From: an archaeon
Lineage (GTDB): Archaea; Thermoproteota; Nitrososphaeria; Nitrososphaerales; Nitrosopumilaceae
DNA: 8,298 bases
Direction: 5' to 3'
NCBI GenBank assembly: GCA_021824845.1
Contig: JAKAJY010000109.1
Coordinates: 1 to 8,298, forward strand
Every line of letters starts with the position of its first letter. Position 1 is the first letter of the stretch. The translations under genes were made by a program, and so were the position numbers. This document shows, one piece after another, positions 1 to 6,209 of the stretch. The notes under the pieces were generated by a model. It was not told the DNA's origin. It worked only from the letters and a program-made list of their open reading frames with translations, and ran no database searches.

Positions 1-714
1 TGTCAGCTTTGATTCAATTAGTGAATATGCCTGCGATGGAACTTGTGGCAGCCCTTGTGGGATGACAAATGGATTTGAATTAAAGCCACGAAATACCTTG
101 AGAACCTTATCAGAGTCGTCTGTGCCTGCAACAACAATCAGTGCTAGCTTGTCCTTTGTGTCTAGCTCATATTTGTAAACTGTGACTCCCTCTAGGGTGC
201 GGCTTACCTCGGCAAATTCGCTTGTATTAATGACAAAAAGATTTGTGTAGAAATATTTCATAAATCCAAATCCGCCGACATCGACGTTTAGCTTTTTTAC
301 AATGTCCAGTGTTTCTTTTAGTGTAGAATATTCATCAATTGAGCGCTGAGTGGCTGCCATGTCTTCTAATAGTTTTGCTGGAGCATCCACAACTGCAGGC
401 CCTTTTTTCTCCAAATCATCAACCATGGTGTGGACCTCATCCAACTCGTACTGCTTCTTTTTTATGACAGTCCCCTTGAAGAGAACCTCCATGATGCCGA
501 CCTGCAATGGAATTTGTAATCCCTTTACCACATCGTCAATTGTTTGGTATGATTTTTGGGCGCGCAAAAGCAGATCATCGATTTCCGGCGTAACCAGATC
601 GCTATCTGTCTCTATTTTGTGAAACCACTCAAATTCCGCAAGACGTGATACTGCTTGCGGCGACTCTGATCTAGGCAGAATAATACTTCCAAGTTTTAGA
701 TCAGCTACTACCAA
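1..714 (-). CDS. atpI: A-type ATP synthase subunit I, N-terminal part (truncated by window edge)
   Basis: Reading the minus strand from 714 down to 1 gives an uninterrupted 238-codon frame that leaves the window in frame. The product begins (M)VVADLKLGSIILPRSES and continues as a soluble, charged alpha/beta region with a helical hairpin around residues 85-130. This is the cytoplasmic N-terminal domain of the V/A-type ATPase 116-kDa/subunit I family. In the family this part binds the peripheral stalks, and the C-terminal membrane half, not present here, forms the ion half-channels next to the rotor ring. Full-length members are about 650-700 residues, so roughly a third is visible. The start is chosen as TTG at 714-712. 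An in-frame stop lies just upstream at 723-721, no ATG lies near, and a TATA element is centred 28.5 bp upstream of the TTG. The gene is divergent from atpE rather than inside the main operon. Family assignment is from remembered sequence character; the start codon is an inference. Confidence 0.85.
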   Translation of the reverse strand, partial: MVVADLKLGSIILPRSESPQAVSRLAEFEWFHKIETDSDLVTPEIDDLLLRAQKSYQTIDDVVKGLQIPLQVGIMEVLFKGTVIKKKQYELDEVHTMVDDLEKKGPAVVDAPAKLLEDMAATQRSIDEYSTLKETLDIVKKLNVDVGGFGFMKYFYTNLFVINTSEFAEVSRTLEGVTVYKYELDTKDKLALIVVAGTDDSDKVLKVFRGFNSNPFVIPQGLPQVPSQAYSLIESKLT

Positions 715-736
715 CTCAATTTACGGTTTTAAGGAC

Positions 737-748
737 GATTTTAAAATC
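737..748. promoter_or_regulatory. Palindromic TATA element between atpI and atpE
   Basis: The 12-mer GATTTTAAAATC is a perfect inverted repeat and resembles an archaeal TATA box in both orientations. Its centre (742.5) is 28.5 bp from the first base of the atpI TTG start, so transcription from it leftwards would begin at or very near the start codon, giving a leaderless mRNA. Read rightwards it would start transcription near 770, giving atpE a leader of about 20 nt. The sequence is directly visible; promoter activity is inferred. Confidence 0.6.
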
Positions 749-758
749 TTTCCAAACA

Positions 759-766
759 TTAAAATC
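759..766 (+). promoter_or_regulatory. Probable TATA box for the atpE-A-B-D operon
   Basis: TTAAAATC here is a direct repeat of the right half of the palindromic element at 741-748. Its centre (762.5) lies 28.5 bp before the atpE ATG, the same spacing as found for atpI on the other strand. This predicts a leaderless atpE transcript, and no Shine-Dalgarno sequence is evident just before 791. Two rightward start sites (about 770 and 789) are therefore possible. Confidence 0.55.
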
Positions 767-790
767 CATTATCTGATTGGAGCCAGATCA

Positions 791-1384
791 ATGGGCGTTG
801 ATTCTGCACTAGAGCAAACTGTAGAAAAAATTCTCCAAAACACAGAACAACAGATCGTCTCAAGCCTAAAAGAAGCCCTAAAATCATCGCAATCAATGCT
901 GGCAAACTCACAAACATCCCTAGAGCAGGAATATGACAAAATACTTGCAGAGGGCAAAAAAGAAGCAGAGAAGCTAGAAAAGCAAATTGTTGGCAATGCC
1001 GATCTGGATTCCAGAAACAAGCAGCTCTTACTGGTCGAGGAATCAATCGAGAAGGTCTTTGAGAAGGCGATCAAAAAACTTCAAGACACCGATCGTAACA
1101 ACGAATATTCAAAATTAATTTCCACATTACTACAAGAATCAATTGATGCAATAGGCACTTCTGATATTACAGTTCAAACAAATTCAAAGGACAAGTCCGT
1201 TGTCCAATCTTCACTCTCAAAATTTCCAGGAGCAACGTTGTCATCCGATCTGATCGAGTGTCTTGGCGGAATCAAGGTGCAATCAAAGGATGGAACAATG
1301 AAATTCGATAACACAATCGATGCAAGACTTGATCGCCTGAAGCCTTTAATAAGGAAAGATATTGCATCAAAATTCGGAAGGTAA
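791..1384 (+). CDS. atpE: A-type ATP synthase subunit E (peripheral stalk)
   Basis: 197 residues, the usual size for archaeal/vacuolar subunit E. In the enzyme it forms the peripheral stalk with subunit H/G, holding the A3B3 head still against rotor torque. The N-terminal half (about 1-95) is highly charged and helical, rich in Glu, Lys, Gln and Ala with heptad-like hydrophobic spacing, as expected for the stalk coiled coil. The segment [18 protein letters not shown] (73-90) matches the family's conserved linker region. The C-terminal domain ends with [11 protein letters not shown] (158-168) and a run containing [13 protein letters not shown] (173-185), a strong family signature that contacts subunit B. 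It is the first gene of the plus-strand operon, with ATG at 791. Only 5 nt separate its TAA from atpA, with a weak AAGGT ribosome-binding sequence between. Its usual partner, subunit H, is not found in the window. Confidence 0.93.
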   Translation: MGVDSALEQTVEKILQNTEQQIVSSLKEALKSSQSMLANSQTSLEQEYDKILAEGKKEAEKLEKQIVGNADLDSRNKQLLLVEESIEKVFEKAIKKLQDTDRNNEYSKLISTLLQESIDAIGTSDITVQTNSKDKSVVQSSLSKFPGATLSSDLIECLGGIKVQSKDGTMKFDNTIDARLDRLKPLIRKDIASKFGR

Positions 1385-1389
1385 AAGGT

Positions 1390-3162
1390 ATGGTTGCAAA
1401 GGGTAGAATTGTTTGGGTCAGCGGTCCGGCAGTAAAAGCAGACGGAATGTCTGATGCAAAAATGTATGAAACAGTTTCTGTCGGCGACGCAAAATTAATC
1501 GGCGAAGTAATTAGACTTACAGGAGATGTTGCATTTATCCAAGTTTACGAATCAACAAGCGGACTAAAACCCGGCGAGCCAGTAGTTGGCACTGGAAATC
1601 CACTAAGCGTTTTGTTAGGTCCAGGCATTATTGGACAGATCTATGATGGAATCCAAAGACCACTAAAAGATCTTGCAGAAAAGTCTGGCTCTTTTATTGG
1701 AAGAGGAATCACCACCACTCCAGTAGACATGACTAAAAAATACAAGTTCACACCAAAAGTCAAAGTCGGTGACACCGTAGCACCAGGCAGCGTAATTGGT
1801 TCTGTGCAGGAAACCGACCTAATTGAGCACGGCATAATGGTTCCACCAGACCATGCAGGCGGCAAAATCACAAAAATTGTTAGTGAAGGCACCTATGATT
1901 TGGAAACCGAACTTGCAACCGCAGATAATAGCAAAACTCCAATCAAGATGTATCATTACTGGCCAGTAAGAAAGCCACGTCCATACCAATCAAGATATGA
2001 TCCAACTATTCCACTATTGACAGGCCAGCGAGTTATTGACACATTCTTCCCAATCGCAAAGGGCGGAACAGGATCAATTCCTGGAGCATTTGGAACAGGA
2101 AAAACAGTAACCTTACACCAAATTGCCAAGTGGGCGGATTCTCAAGTTGTAGTATACATTGGATGCGGTGAGCGAGGAAACGAAATGACCGAAGTACTAG
2201 TCGAGTTCCCACACCTCAAAGACCCACGAACCGGCAAGCCACTCATGGACAGAACAGTCCTTGTTGCAAACACCAGCAACATGCCAGTAGCTGCAAGAGA
2301 GGCAAGCATCTACACCGGCGTTACAATTGCAGAATATTATCGAGACATGGGTAAAGACGTCGTCCTAGTGGCAGATTCCACATCAAGATGGGCAGAAGCA
2401 CTAAGAGAAATGAGTGGAAGACTCGAAGAAATGCCAGCAGAGGAAGGATATCCGTCATACTTGGCATCAAGATTAGCAGAATTTTATGAAAGAGCAGGAC
2501 GTGTCAGAGCACAAGGAAGTCCAGACAGGGACGGCTCTGTAACACTAATTGGTGCAGTTTCTCCATCAGGTGGAGACTTTACAGAACCAGTCACTACACA
2601 CACCATGAGATTCATCAAGACCTTCTGGGCACTGGATGCCAAACTAGCGTACTCTCGTCACTATCCATCAATTAACTGGATGAACAGCTATTCTGGATAT
2701 CTGGCAGACATTGGAAAATGGTGGGGCGATAACGTATCAAAAGACTGGTTTGAGCTCAGACGAGAAGCATACGGAATCCTACAAAGAGAAGACACACTAA
2801 AAGAAATTGTCAGACTGTTAGGCCCTGAAGCACTGCCAGATGAGGAAAAACTAATCCTGGAAGTAGCAAGAATGATCAAAATCGGAATCTTACAGCAAAA
2901 CTCTTTTGATGATGTTGATACTTATTGCAGTCCACAAAAACAATTCAAGCTACTGACATTATTGGTTGACTTTTACAGAAAAGGCCAAGCCGCTCTACGA
3001 GAGGGTGCTGCACTTGCAGACATTAGAGCAATGCCAGTAATTGCAACACTACTCAAGGCAAGAATGGAAGTAAAGGAAGAAGAGATTGCAAAGCTTGATG
3101 CACTGACTGGCACAATAGAATCAGAATTCAAAAAAATATCCGGAGCTAAGATCACAGCATGA
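1390..3162 (+). CDS. atpA: A-type ATP synthase catalytic subunit A
   Basis: 590 residues, full length for the family; the catalytic nucleotide-binding subunit of the A3B3 head, making ATP from ADP and phosphate on the cytoplasmic side. In order: a beta-barrel N-terminal domain (about 1-75), the A-type-specific insertion or bulge region (about 110-190), the nucleotide-binding core with Walker A GAFGTGKT at 232-239 (K238, T239), IGCGERGNE at 257-265 carrying the probable catalytic Glu261, the Walker B strand VVLVAD ending at D329 followed by [11 protein letters not shown], and the [10 protein letters not shown] loop (391-400). A helical C-terminal domain follows. The P-loop differs from the GPFGSGKT typical of many archaeal A subunits, with Ala233 for Pro and Thr236 for Ser, and resembles the eukaryotic V-ATPase form GAFGCGKT. 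ATG at 1390 follows atpE by 5 nt. The TGA stop overlaps the atpB start (ATGA), implying translational coupling and equal A:B output. Confidence 0.98.
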   Translation: MVAKGRIVWVSGPAVKADGMSDAKMYETVSVGDAKLIGEVIRLTGDVAFIQVYESTSGLKPGEPVVGTGNPLSVLLGPGIIGQIYDGIQRPLKDLAEKSGSFIGRGITTTPVDMTKKYKFTPKVKVGDTVAPGSVIGSVQETDLIEHGIMVPPDHAGGKITKIVSEGTYDLETELATADNSKTPIKMYHYWPVRKPRPYQSRYDPTIPLLTGQRVIDTFFPIAKGGTGSIPGAFGTGKTVTLHQIAKWADSQVVVYIGCGERGNEMTEVLVEFPHLKDPRTGKPLMDRTVLVANTSNMPVAAREASIYTGVTIAEYYRDMGKDVVLVADSTSRWAEALREMSGRLEEMPAEEGYPSYLASRLAEFYERAGRVRAQGSPDRDGSVTLIGAVSPSGGDFTEPVTTHTMRFIKTFWALDAKLAYSRHYPSINWMNSYSGYLADIGKWWGDNVSKDWFELRREAYGILQREDTLKEIVRLLGPEALPDEEKLILEVARMIKIGILQQNSFDDVDTYCSPQKQFKLLTLLVDFYRKGQAALREGAALADIRAMPVIATLLKARMEVKEEEIAKLDALTGTIESEFKKISGAKITA

Positions 3163-4544
3163 GCTCACAAGGCGGAGTCCAGTATTCCAAAATTGCAGAA
3201 ATCAAAGGACCACTTGTAATTGTTGATGGCGTAGAAAGCGTTGCATTTGATGAGCTAGTTGAAATTCAAACAACCGATGGACAACGAAGACTAGGCAAAG
3301 TTCTCGAGGTAGGAAACGGAAAAGCAATCGTCCAAGTATTTGAGGGAACAACAGGACTATCCATATCTGGAACCAGCGCAAAATTTGCAGGTAAAGTCAT
3401 GGAAATGCCAGTCTCTGAACAGGTCCTAGGCAGAGTCTTTGATGGCTTGGGAAGACCAATTGATGGACTGCCAGATCCAATTGCAGAAAAATTCATCGAC
3501 ATTAATGGTGAGCCAATGAATCCTGAGCAAAGAGAATATCCAAGAGATTTCATTCAAACAGGCGTTTCCGTCATTGATGGAATGTTAACACTAGTCAGAG
3601 GCCAAAAGCTTCCAATCTTTTCCGGCTCTGGCATGTCACACAACATTCTGGCAGCACAAATCGCACGACAGGCAGCAGTAGTTGGAACATCTGATGAATT
3701 TGCAGTAGTCTTTGCAGCAATCGGCGTGCAGTTCTCTGAGGCAGAATATTTCAAGCGAAGCCTCGAAGAATCTGGTGCGCTAAAACGAAGTGTTCTATTT
3801 TTGAATCTAGCAGACGATCCTGCAATTGAGAGAATTATCACACCAAGAGTAGCGCTAACCGTTGCTGAATACCTGGCATATGATCTTGGAATGCATGTAT
3901 TAGTCATACTAACCGACATGACAAACTATGCAGAGGCACTAAGAGAAATCAGCGCAGCAAGAGAAGAAGTGCCGGGAAGAAAGGGCTATCCTGGATACCT
4001 GTACACTGATCTTTCCACAATATACGAGCGAGCAGGAAGACTAAGGGACAAAAAGGGAAGCGTAACTCAGATGCCAATTCTAACCATGCCGTCCGACGAT
4101 ATCACTCATCCAATCCCTGATCTTACTGGATACATCACAGAAGGCCAAATCGTACTGGGACGTGACCTCTTCAGACAGGGAGTCTATCCACCAGTCAACA
4201 TCTTGATGAGTCTTTCTCGTATAATGAAGGACGGAATTGGTGAGGGAAGAACAAGAGCGGATCACCAAGAGATCTCCAATCAAAATTATGATGCATATTC
4301 TCGTGCACAAGAGGTGCGAGCACTGGCAGGAATCGTAGGCAAGGCAGGCCTTACCGGTGTGGATCTGAAATACCTCGAAGTGGGTGATGGATTTGAAAAA
4401 GAGTTTTTGACTCAGGGCGTTGATGAAAACCGAACCATCGAGGAAACACTAGGACTACAGTGGAAGATAGTTTCACTATTGCCAAAGAATGAGCTAACCA
4501 AGGTCAAAGACAAGTTTATCGATCAATACTACAAGGAACAATAG
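3159..4544 (+). CDS. atpB: A-type ATP synthase regulatory subunit B
   Basis: 461 residues, the normal length for the non-catalytic nucleotide-binding subunit that alternates with A in the A3B3 hexamer. The Walker A position is replaced by [10 protein letters not shown] (153-162), which lacks the P-loop lysine as in all B subunits. A Walker B-like strand [19 protein letters not shown] occupies 247-265. Further on, [12 protein letters not shown] (326-337) and the ATP synthase alpha/beta signature [10 protein letters not shown] (344-353) are present; Arg354 just after it is the residue usually cited as completing the neighbouring catalytic site. The C-terminal helical domain is complete. The ATG at 3159 overlaps the atpA stop by 4 nt. 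A 5-nt gap (CTAAA) separates it from atpD, again suggesting coupled translation. Confidence 0.98.
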   Translation: MSSQGGVQYSKIAEIKGPLVIVDGVESVAFDELVEIQTTDGQRRLGKVLEVGNGKAIVQVFEGTTGLSISGTSAKFAGKVMEMPVSEQVLGRVFDGLGRPIDGLPDPIAEKFIDINGEPMNPEQREYPRDFIQTGVSVIDGMLTLVRGQKLPIFSGSGMSHNILAAQIARQAAVVGTSDEFAVVFAAIGVQFSEAEYFKRSLEESGALKRSVLFLNLADDPAIERIITPRVALTVAEYLAYDLGMHVLVILTDMTNYAEALREISAAREEVPGRKGYPGYLYTDLSTIYERAGRLRDKKGSVTQMPILTMPSDDITHPIPDLTGYITEGQIVLGRDLFRQGVYPPVNILMSLSRIMKDGIGEGRTRADHQEISNQNYDAYSRAQEVRALAGIVGKAGLTGVDLKYLEVGDGFEKEFLTQGVDENRTIEETLGLQWKIVSLLPKNELTKVKDKFIDQYYKEQ

Positions 4545-4549
4545 CTAAA

Positions 4550-5182
4550 ATGTCATTTGGACAAAATGTTGCAGCAACAAAAATCGAGCTGCTCAAGTAC
4601 AAGCGTTCAAGCCAAGTTGCAACAATGGTCCAAAAAATTCTTGATGACAAAAGAAAGGTACTTCTAAAAAACATTGAAGAAATGATCACCGAAGCAAACA
4701 AGGCTCGCGGCGGCATCTGGGAGCCACTACAAGATGTCTACAAGTCAGTAAATGATGCATATCTATCGCTGGGTACTGCAACAGTAGACTCGGTAGCACA
4801 ATCAACTCCAGCAGTAATGGAAGTGGACACCAAGGTAAAGCGAGTAGTGGATGTTACCATACCCACACTGAATGTAACTGAAAAAGACACAAAATCAATG
4901 CCTTATGGATTTGCAGACACCAACTCTTCAATAGATCGGGCTGCAAAGCAGATCAAGGCATTGTTGCCAAAAATCTGCAAAGCAGCAGAATACGAGAACT
5001 CTATTTTTGCGCTCGCAAAGGCGCTTGAAAAGACGCAAAAACTCCTAAATGCGCTTGAAAACGTCATCATTCCGCAATATAGATTGCGAATCAAATTCAT
5101 CCTATCCACACTAGAAGAGCGAGAAAGGGAAGAATTCGCAAGACTAAAAAAAGTCAAGGCAGTAATGGAGAAGAAGAAGTAA
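4550..5182 (+). CDS. atpD: A-type ATP synthase subunit D (central shaft)
   Basis: 210 residues, the usual size for subunit D, the long helical-hairpin rotor shaft inside the A3B3 head (counterpart of F-type gamma). The N-terminal helix carries ATKIELLKYKRSSQVA (9-24), the conserved basic segment near the start of the family. The C-terminal helix carries NALENVIIPQYRLRIKF (167-183) followed by LEEREREEFARLKKVK (188-203), the most recognisable D-subunit signature. The middle (about 75-130) is the variable globular part. The gene starts 5 nt after atpB. Its TAA at 5180-5182 is followed one base later by the ATG of a 48-codon gene. Its usual rotor partners, F and C, are not encoded nearby. Confidence 0.95.
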   Translation: MSFGQNVAATKIELLKYKRSSQVATMVQKILDDKRKVLLKNIEEMITEANKARGGIWEPLQDVYKSVNDAYLSLGTATVDSVAQSTPAVMEVDTKVKRVVDVTIPTLNVTEKDTKSMPYGFADTNSSIDRAAKQIKALLPKICKAAEYENSIFALAKALEKTQKLLNALENVIIPQYRLRIKFILSTLEEREREEFARLKKVKAVMEKKK

Positions 5183-5183
5183 A

Positions 5184-5330
5184 ATGGCAAAACAAGATAT
5201 CAAAAAATTGCTCGATCAAGCAAGCAGCGCACTGGAAACAGAATACAGCATTCAGGCAAATTCTATCAAGTCTGATCTAAAACAATTCAAAACAAAAACG
5301 TTGGACAAAATTTCCAAAACCACACTATGA
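5184..5330 (+). CDS. Small unassigned ATP synthase operon protein (48 aa)
   Basis: A 48-codon frame starts with ATG one base after the atpD stop and ends with TGA immediately before the atpK TATA box. The product begins MAKQDIKKLLDQASSALETE and ends KTLDKISKTTL. It has no cysteine or tryptophan, no membrane segment, and a slight positive charge (9 Lys against 6 Asp/Glu). Hydrophobic residues at 6, 9/10, 13, 17, 28, 32, 35, 40 and 43 approximate 3-4 spacing, so an amphipathic helix or short coiled coil is likely. I do not recognise a family. The tight spacing, in-operon position and clean start/stop argue that it is real. It has a faint resemblance to the atpE helix (LExEY followed by Lys/Glu-rich helix). 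With no subunit H in the window, a minimal peripheral-stalk or assembly role is conceivable; this is speculation. Confidence 0.7.
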   Translation: MAKQDIKKLLDQASSALETEYSIQANSIKSDLKQFKTKTLDKISKTTL

Positions 5331-5338
5331 TTTAAATA
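5331..5338 (+). promoter_or_regulatory. Internal TATA box upstream of atpK
   Basis: TTTAAATA is a near-consensus archaeal TATA box and begins immediately after the stop codon of the 48-aa gene. Its centre (5334.5) lies 30.5 bp before the ATG at 5365 and 24.5 bp before the alternative TTG at 5359, so initiation would fall around 5361. This would give atpK an extra transcript with almost no leader. The sequence is plain; activity is inferred. Confidence 0.6.
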
Positions 5339-5340
5339 AA

Positions 5341-5353
5341 GGAGGTCAGGGAG
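5341..5353 (+). promoter_or_regulatory. Shine-Dalgarno sequence upstream of atpK
   Basis: GGAGGT (5341-5346) is a perfect match to the anti-Shine-Dalgarno, and a second GGAG lies at 5350-5353. GGAGGT is 12 nt from TTG 5359 and 18 nt from ATG 5365; the second GGAG is 5 and 11 nt away respectively. The spacing leaves the choice between the two starts open. These sites lie upstream of the start site predicted from the internal TATA box, so they would act only on the long operon transcript. Confidence 0.5.
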
Positions 5354-5364
5354 CAAATTTGAAA

Positions 5365-5679
5365 ATGAAATCCTTTGCGTTATTGCTTTTGGCAACAGTA
5401 GTATCACTCTCAGCAATGACAGGCCTTGCATTTGCAGCAGAAGAAGGAGCAGCAGCACCATCTGGTGACTCTGGTTCGCTGAAAATTCTTGGTGCAGGTT
5501 TGGCATTTGGTCTTGCAGCATTTGGTGCAGGAATCGGATTAGGTTATGTAGGATCTGCAGGTCTTGCCGTCATTAGTGAGAACCCAGCATTACAGTCCAA
5601 AGTATTCATCTTCGTAGGTATGGTCGAGTCAATCGCAATCTACGGAATCGTTATGATGTTTATCATCTTGGGACAGTAA
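5365..5679 (+). CDS. atpK: A-type ATP synthase proteolipid subunit K (rotor ring, c-subunit)
   Basis: 104 residues from the ATG at 5365, or 106 from TTG at 5359. It forms the membrane rotor ring whose carboxylate carries the coupling ion. Residues 1-24 make a hydrophobic segment ending LAFA followed by AEEG, which reads as a cleavable signal peptide. The mature part is one two-helix hairpin. Helix 1 (about 39-68) is Gly/Ala-rich with GAGIGLGYVGSAG, a polar loop SENPALQSK (71-79) follows, and helix 2 (about 80-103) carries the ion-binding Glu88 in GMVESIAIYG. The glutamine of the Na+-binding signature aligns with Leu59, so proton coupling is the better inference. It is the last gene of the operon and has its own promoter-like and ribosome-binding sequences, fitting the need for many copies per enzyme. 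The TTG start would add one more Met-Lys pair to the signal peptide. Confidence 0.93.
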   Translation: MKSFALLLLATVVSLSAMTGLAFAAEEGAAAPSGDSGSLKILGAGLAFGLAAFGAGIGLGYVGSAGLAVISENPALQSKVFIFVGMVESIAIYGIVMMFIILGQ

Positions 5680-5684
5680 ATCCC

Positions 5685-5691
5685 AAAAAAA
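5685..5691 (-). terminator. Oligo-T terminator candidate for pyrI
   Basis: Seven A residues on the plus strand read as a T7 run about 15 nt after the pyrI stop on the minus strand. Archaeal transcription often ends at such tracts without a hairpin. It lies in the gap of about 26 bp between the convergent atpK and pyrI genes. Confidence 0.4.
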
Positions 5692-5694
5692 CTC

Positions 5695-5707
5695 TTTGTT
5701 TTAGTTT
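5695..5707 (+). terminator. Oligo-T terminator candidate for the atp operon
   Basis: TTTGTTTTAGTTT begins 16 nt after the atpK stop and runs into the pyrI stop codon. The T-rich tract fits an archaeal intrinsic terminator for the plus-strand operon; no convincing hairpin precedes it. Confidence 0.45.
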
Positions 5708-6167
5708 AGCAATATTTTAGCTGATTTACATCTAGGATTCTTGTGCAGTATTTGCATTTTAGGACAAGGCCGTTCTTGTCAATTACTTCCATGACTGATT
5801 CGATGTCTTCCTTACTGTTTGTTATGCAGTCTGGGTTTGAGCATCTGAAGATCTTCTCAATTTTGTTTGGCAGGGCTACCCGGCGCTTTTCGACCAGCTT
5901 GTAGTCTTTTATGATATTGATAGTAGCCTTTGGCGATATTACAGCAAGCTTGTTTGTATCAAAGTCTTGCAGATATCGGTTTTCTACTTTGATAATGTCT
6001 TTTTTACTGTACTTGCCGCTGGGCACATTTAGCGCCACTGTGATTACATCTCCGTCCTCGCCATTGATGCCAAGCGCATCCAGAACCTTGAGGCCTTTCC
6101 CGCCCTCTATGTGATCAATTACGGTTCCATCCTTTATTCTGCGTACTATGAGATTTGATTCTTGCAT
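5706..6167 (-). CDS. pyrI: Aspartate carbamoyltransferase regulatory chain
   Basis: 153 residues, the same length as the E. coli PyrI chain. It binds allosteric nucleotides and, through a zinc domain, holds catalytic trimers together in the aspartate carbamoyltransferase complex of pyrimidine synthesis. The allosteric domain shows GTVIDHIEGGKG (14-25) with Asp18 and His19, PSGKYSKKDIIKVEN (49-63) with Lys60, and Lys94. These correspond to effector-site residues Asp19, His20, Lys60 and Lys94 in E. coli, so CTP/ATP regulation is likely retained. The zinc domain has Cys109, Cys114, Cys138 and Cys141 in a C-x4-C ... C-x2-C pattern at the same positions as in E. coli. An additional cysteine is the last residue. 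The start is the ATG at 6167-6165, supported by a TATA element about 27-28 bp upstream and by alignment with the family. It diverges from pyrB rather than lying in one operon with it. Confidence 0.97.
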   Translation of the reverse strand: MQESNLIVRRIKDGTVIDHIEGGKGLKVLDALGINGEDGDVITVALNVPSGKYSKKDIIKVENRYLQDFDTNKLAVISPKATINIIKDYKLVEKRRVALPNKIEKIFRCSNPDCITNSKEDIESVMEVIDKNGLVLKCKYCTRILDVNQLKYC

Positions 6168-6175
6168 CAGAATAC

Positions 6176-6185
6176 TTTGTATAGT
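6176..6185 (+). promoter_or_regulatory. Probable TATA box for pyrB
   Basis: TTTGTATAGT, with its TATA core at 6180-6183, is centred 28.5 bp before the ATG at 6210. This is the same spacing seen for atpE and atpI, so a leaderless pyrB transcript is predicted. The element lies between pyrI's own TATA box and the pyrI start, so the two promoters interleave. Confidence 0.5.
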
Positions 6186-6190
6186 AACCA

Positions 6191-6198
6191 GTATATAT
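6191..6198 (-). promoter_or_regulatory. Probable TATA box for pyrI
   Basis: On the minus strand this reads GATATATAC around its core. The TATATA centre (6194.5) lies 27.5 bp before the first base of the pyrI ATG (6167), predicting a leaderless transcript. It sits closer to pyrB than pyrB's own TATA element does. Confidence 0.5.
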
Positions 6199-6209
6199 CA
6201 TTGAAAGAA

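Noticed and set aside
350..622. Plus-strand open frame of 90 codons
   Set aside because: It lies wholly opposite the atpI coding frame, has Ser/Thr-rich low-information composition, and resembles no family; it is an antisense shadow.
737..748. Palindrome as an operator for a dimeric repressor
   Set aside because: It is AT-rich, coincides with the TATA position for atpI, and its half is repeated at the TATA position for atpE, so a promoter element explains it more simply; an operator role is not excluded.
759..1074. Two overlapping minus-strand open frames opposite atpE
   Set aside because: Both are antisense to a well-supported subunit E frame and have Ser/Phe- or Leu-rich shadow composition.
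3554..3919. Minus-strand open frame of 121 codons opposite atpB
   Set aside because: It lies inside the highly conserved subunit B gene, is Ser-rich, and has no promoter or recognisable motif.
5184..5330. 48-aa frame as a broken remnant of subunit F or H
   Set aside because: The frame has its own well-placed start and stop with tight spacing, and no flanking homologous sequence in other frames suggests decay from a gene of about 100 codons.
5252..5521. Minus-strand open frame with poly-Leu stretches across the 48-aa gene and atpK
   Set aside because: The Leu/Gln runs come from the complement of Ala/Gly-rich atpK codons; it has no start signal and conflicts with two plus-strand genes.
6162..6209. 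Upstream TTG start for pyrB giving 325 residues
   Set aside because: It would overlap the pyrI start codon, run through the predicted TATA boxes, and add residues with no counterpart in PyrB proteins; ATG 6210 gives the family length.
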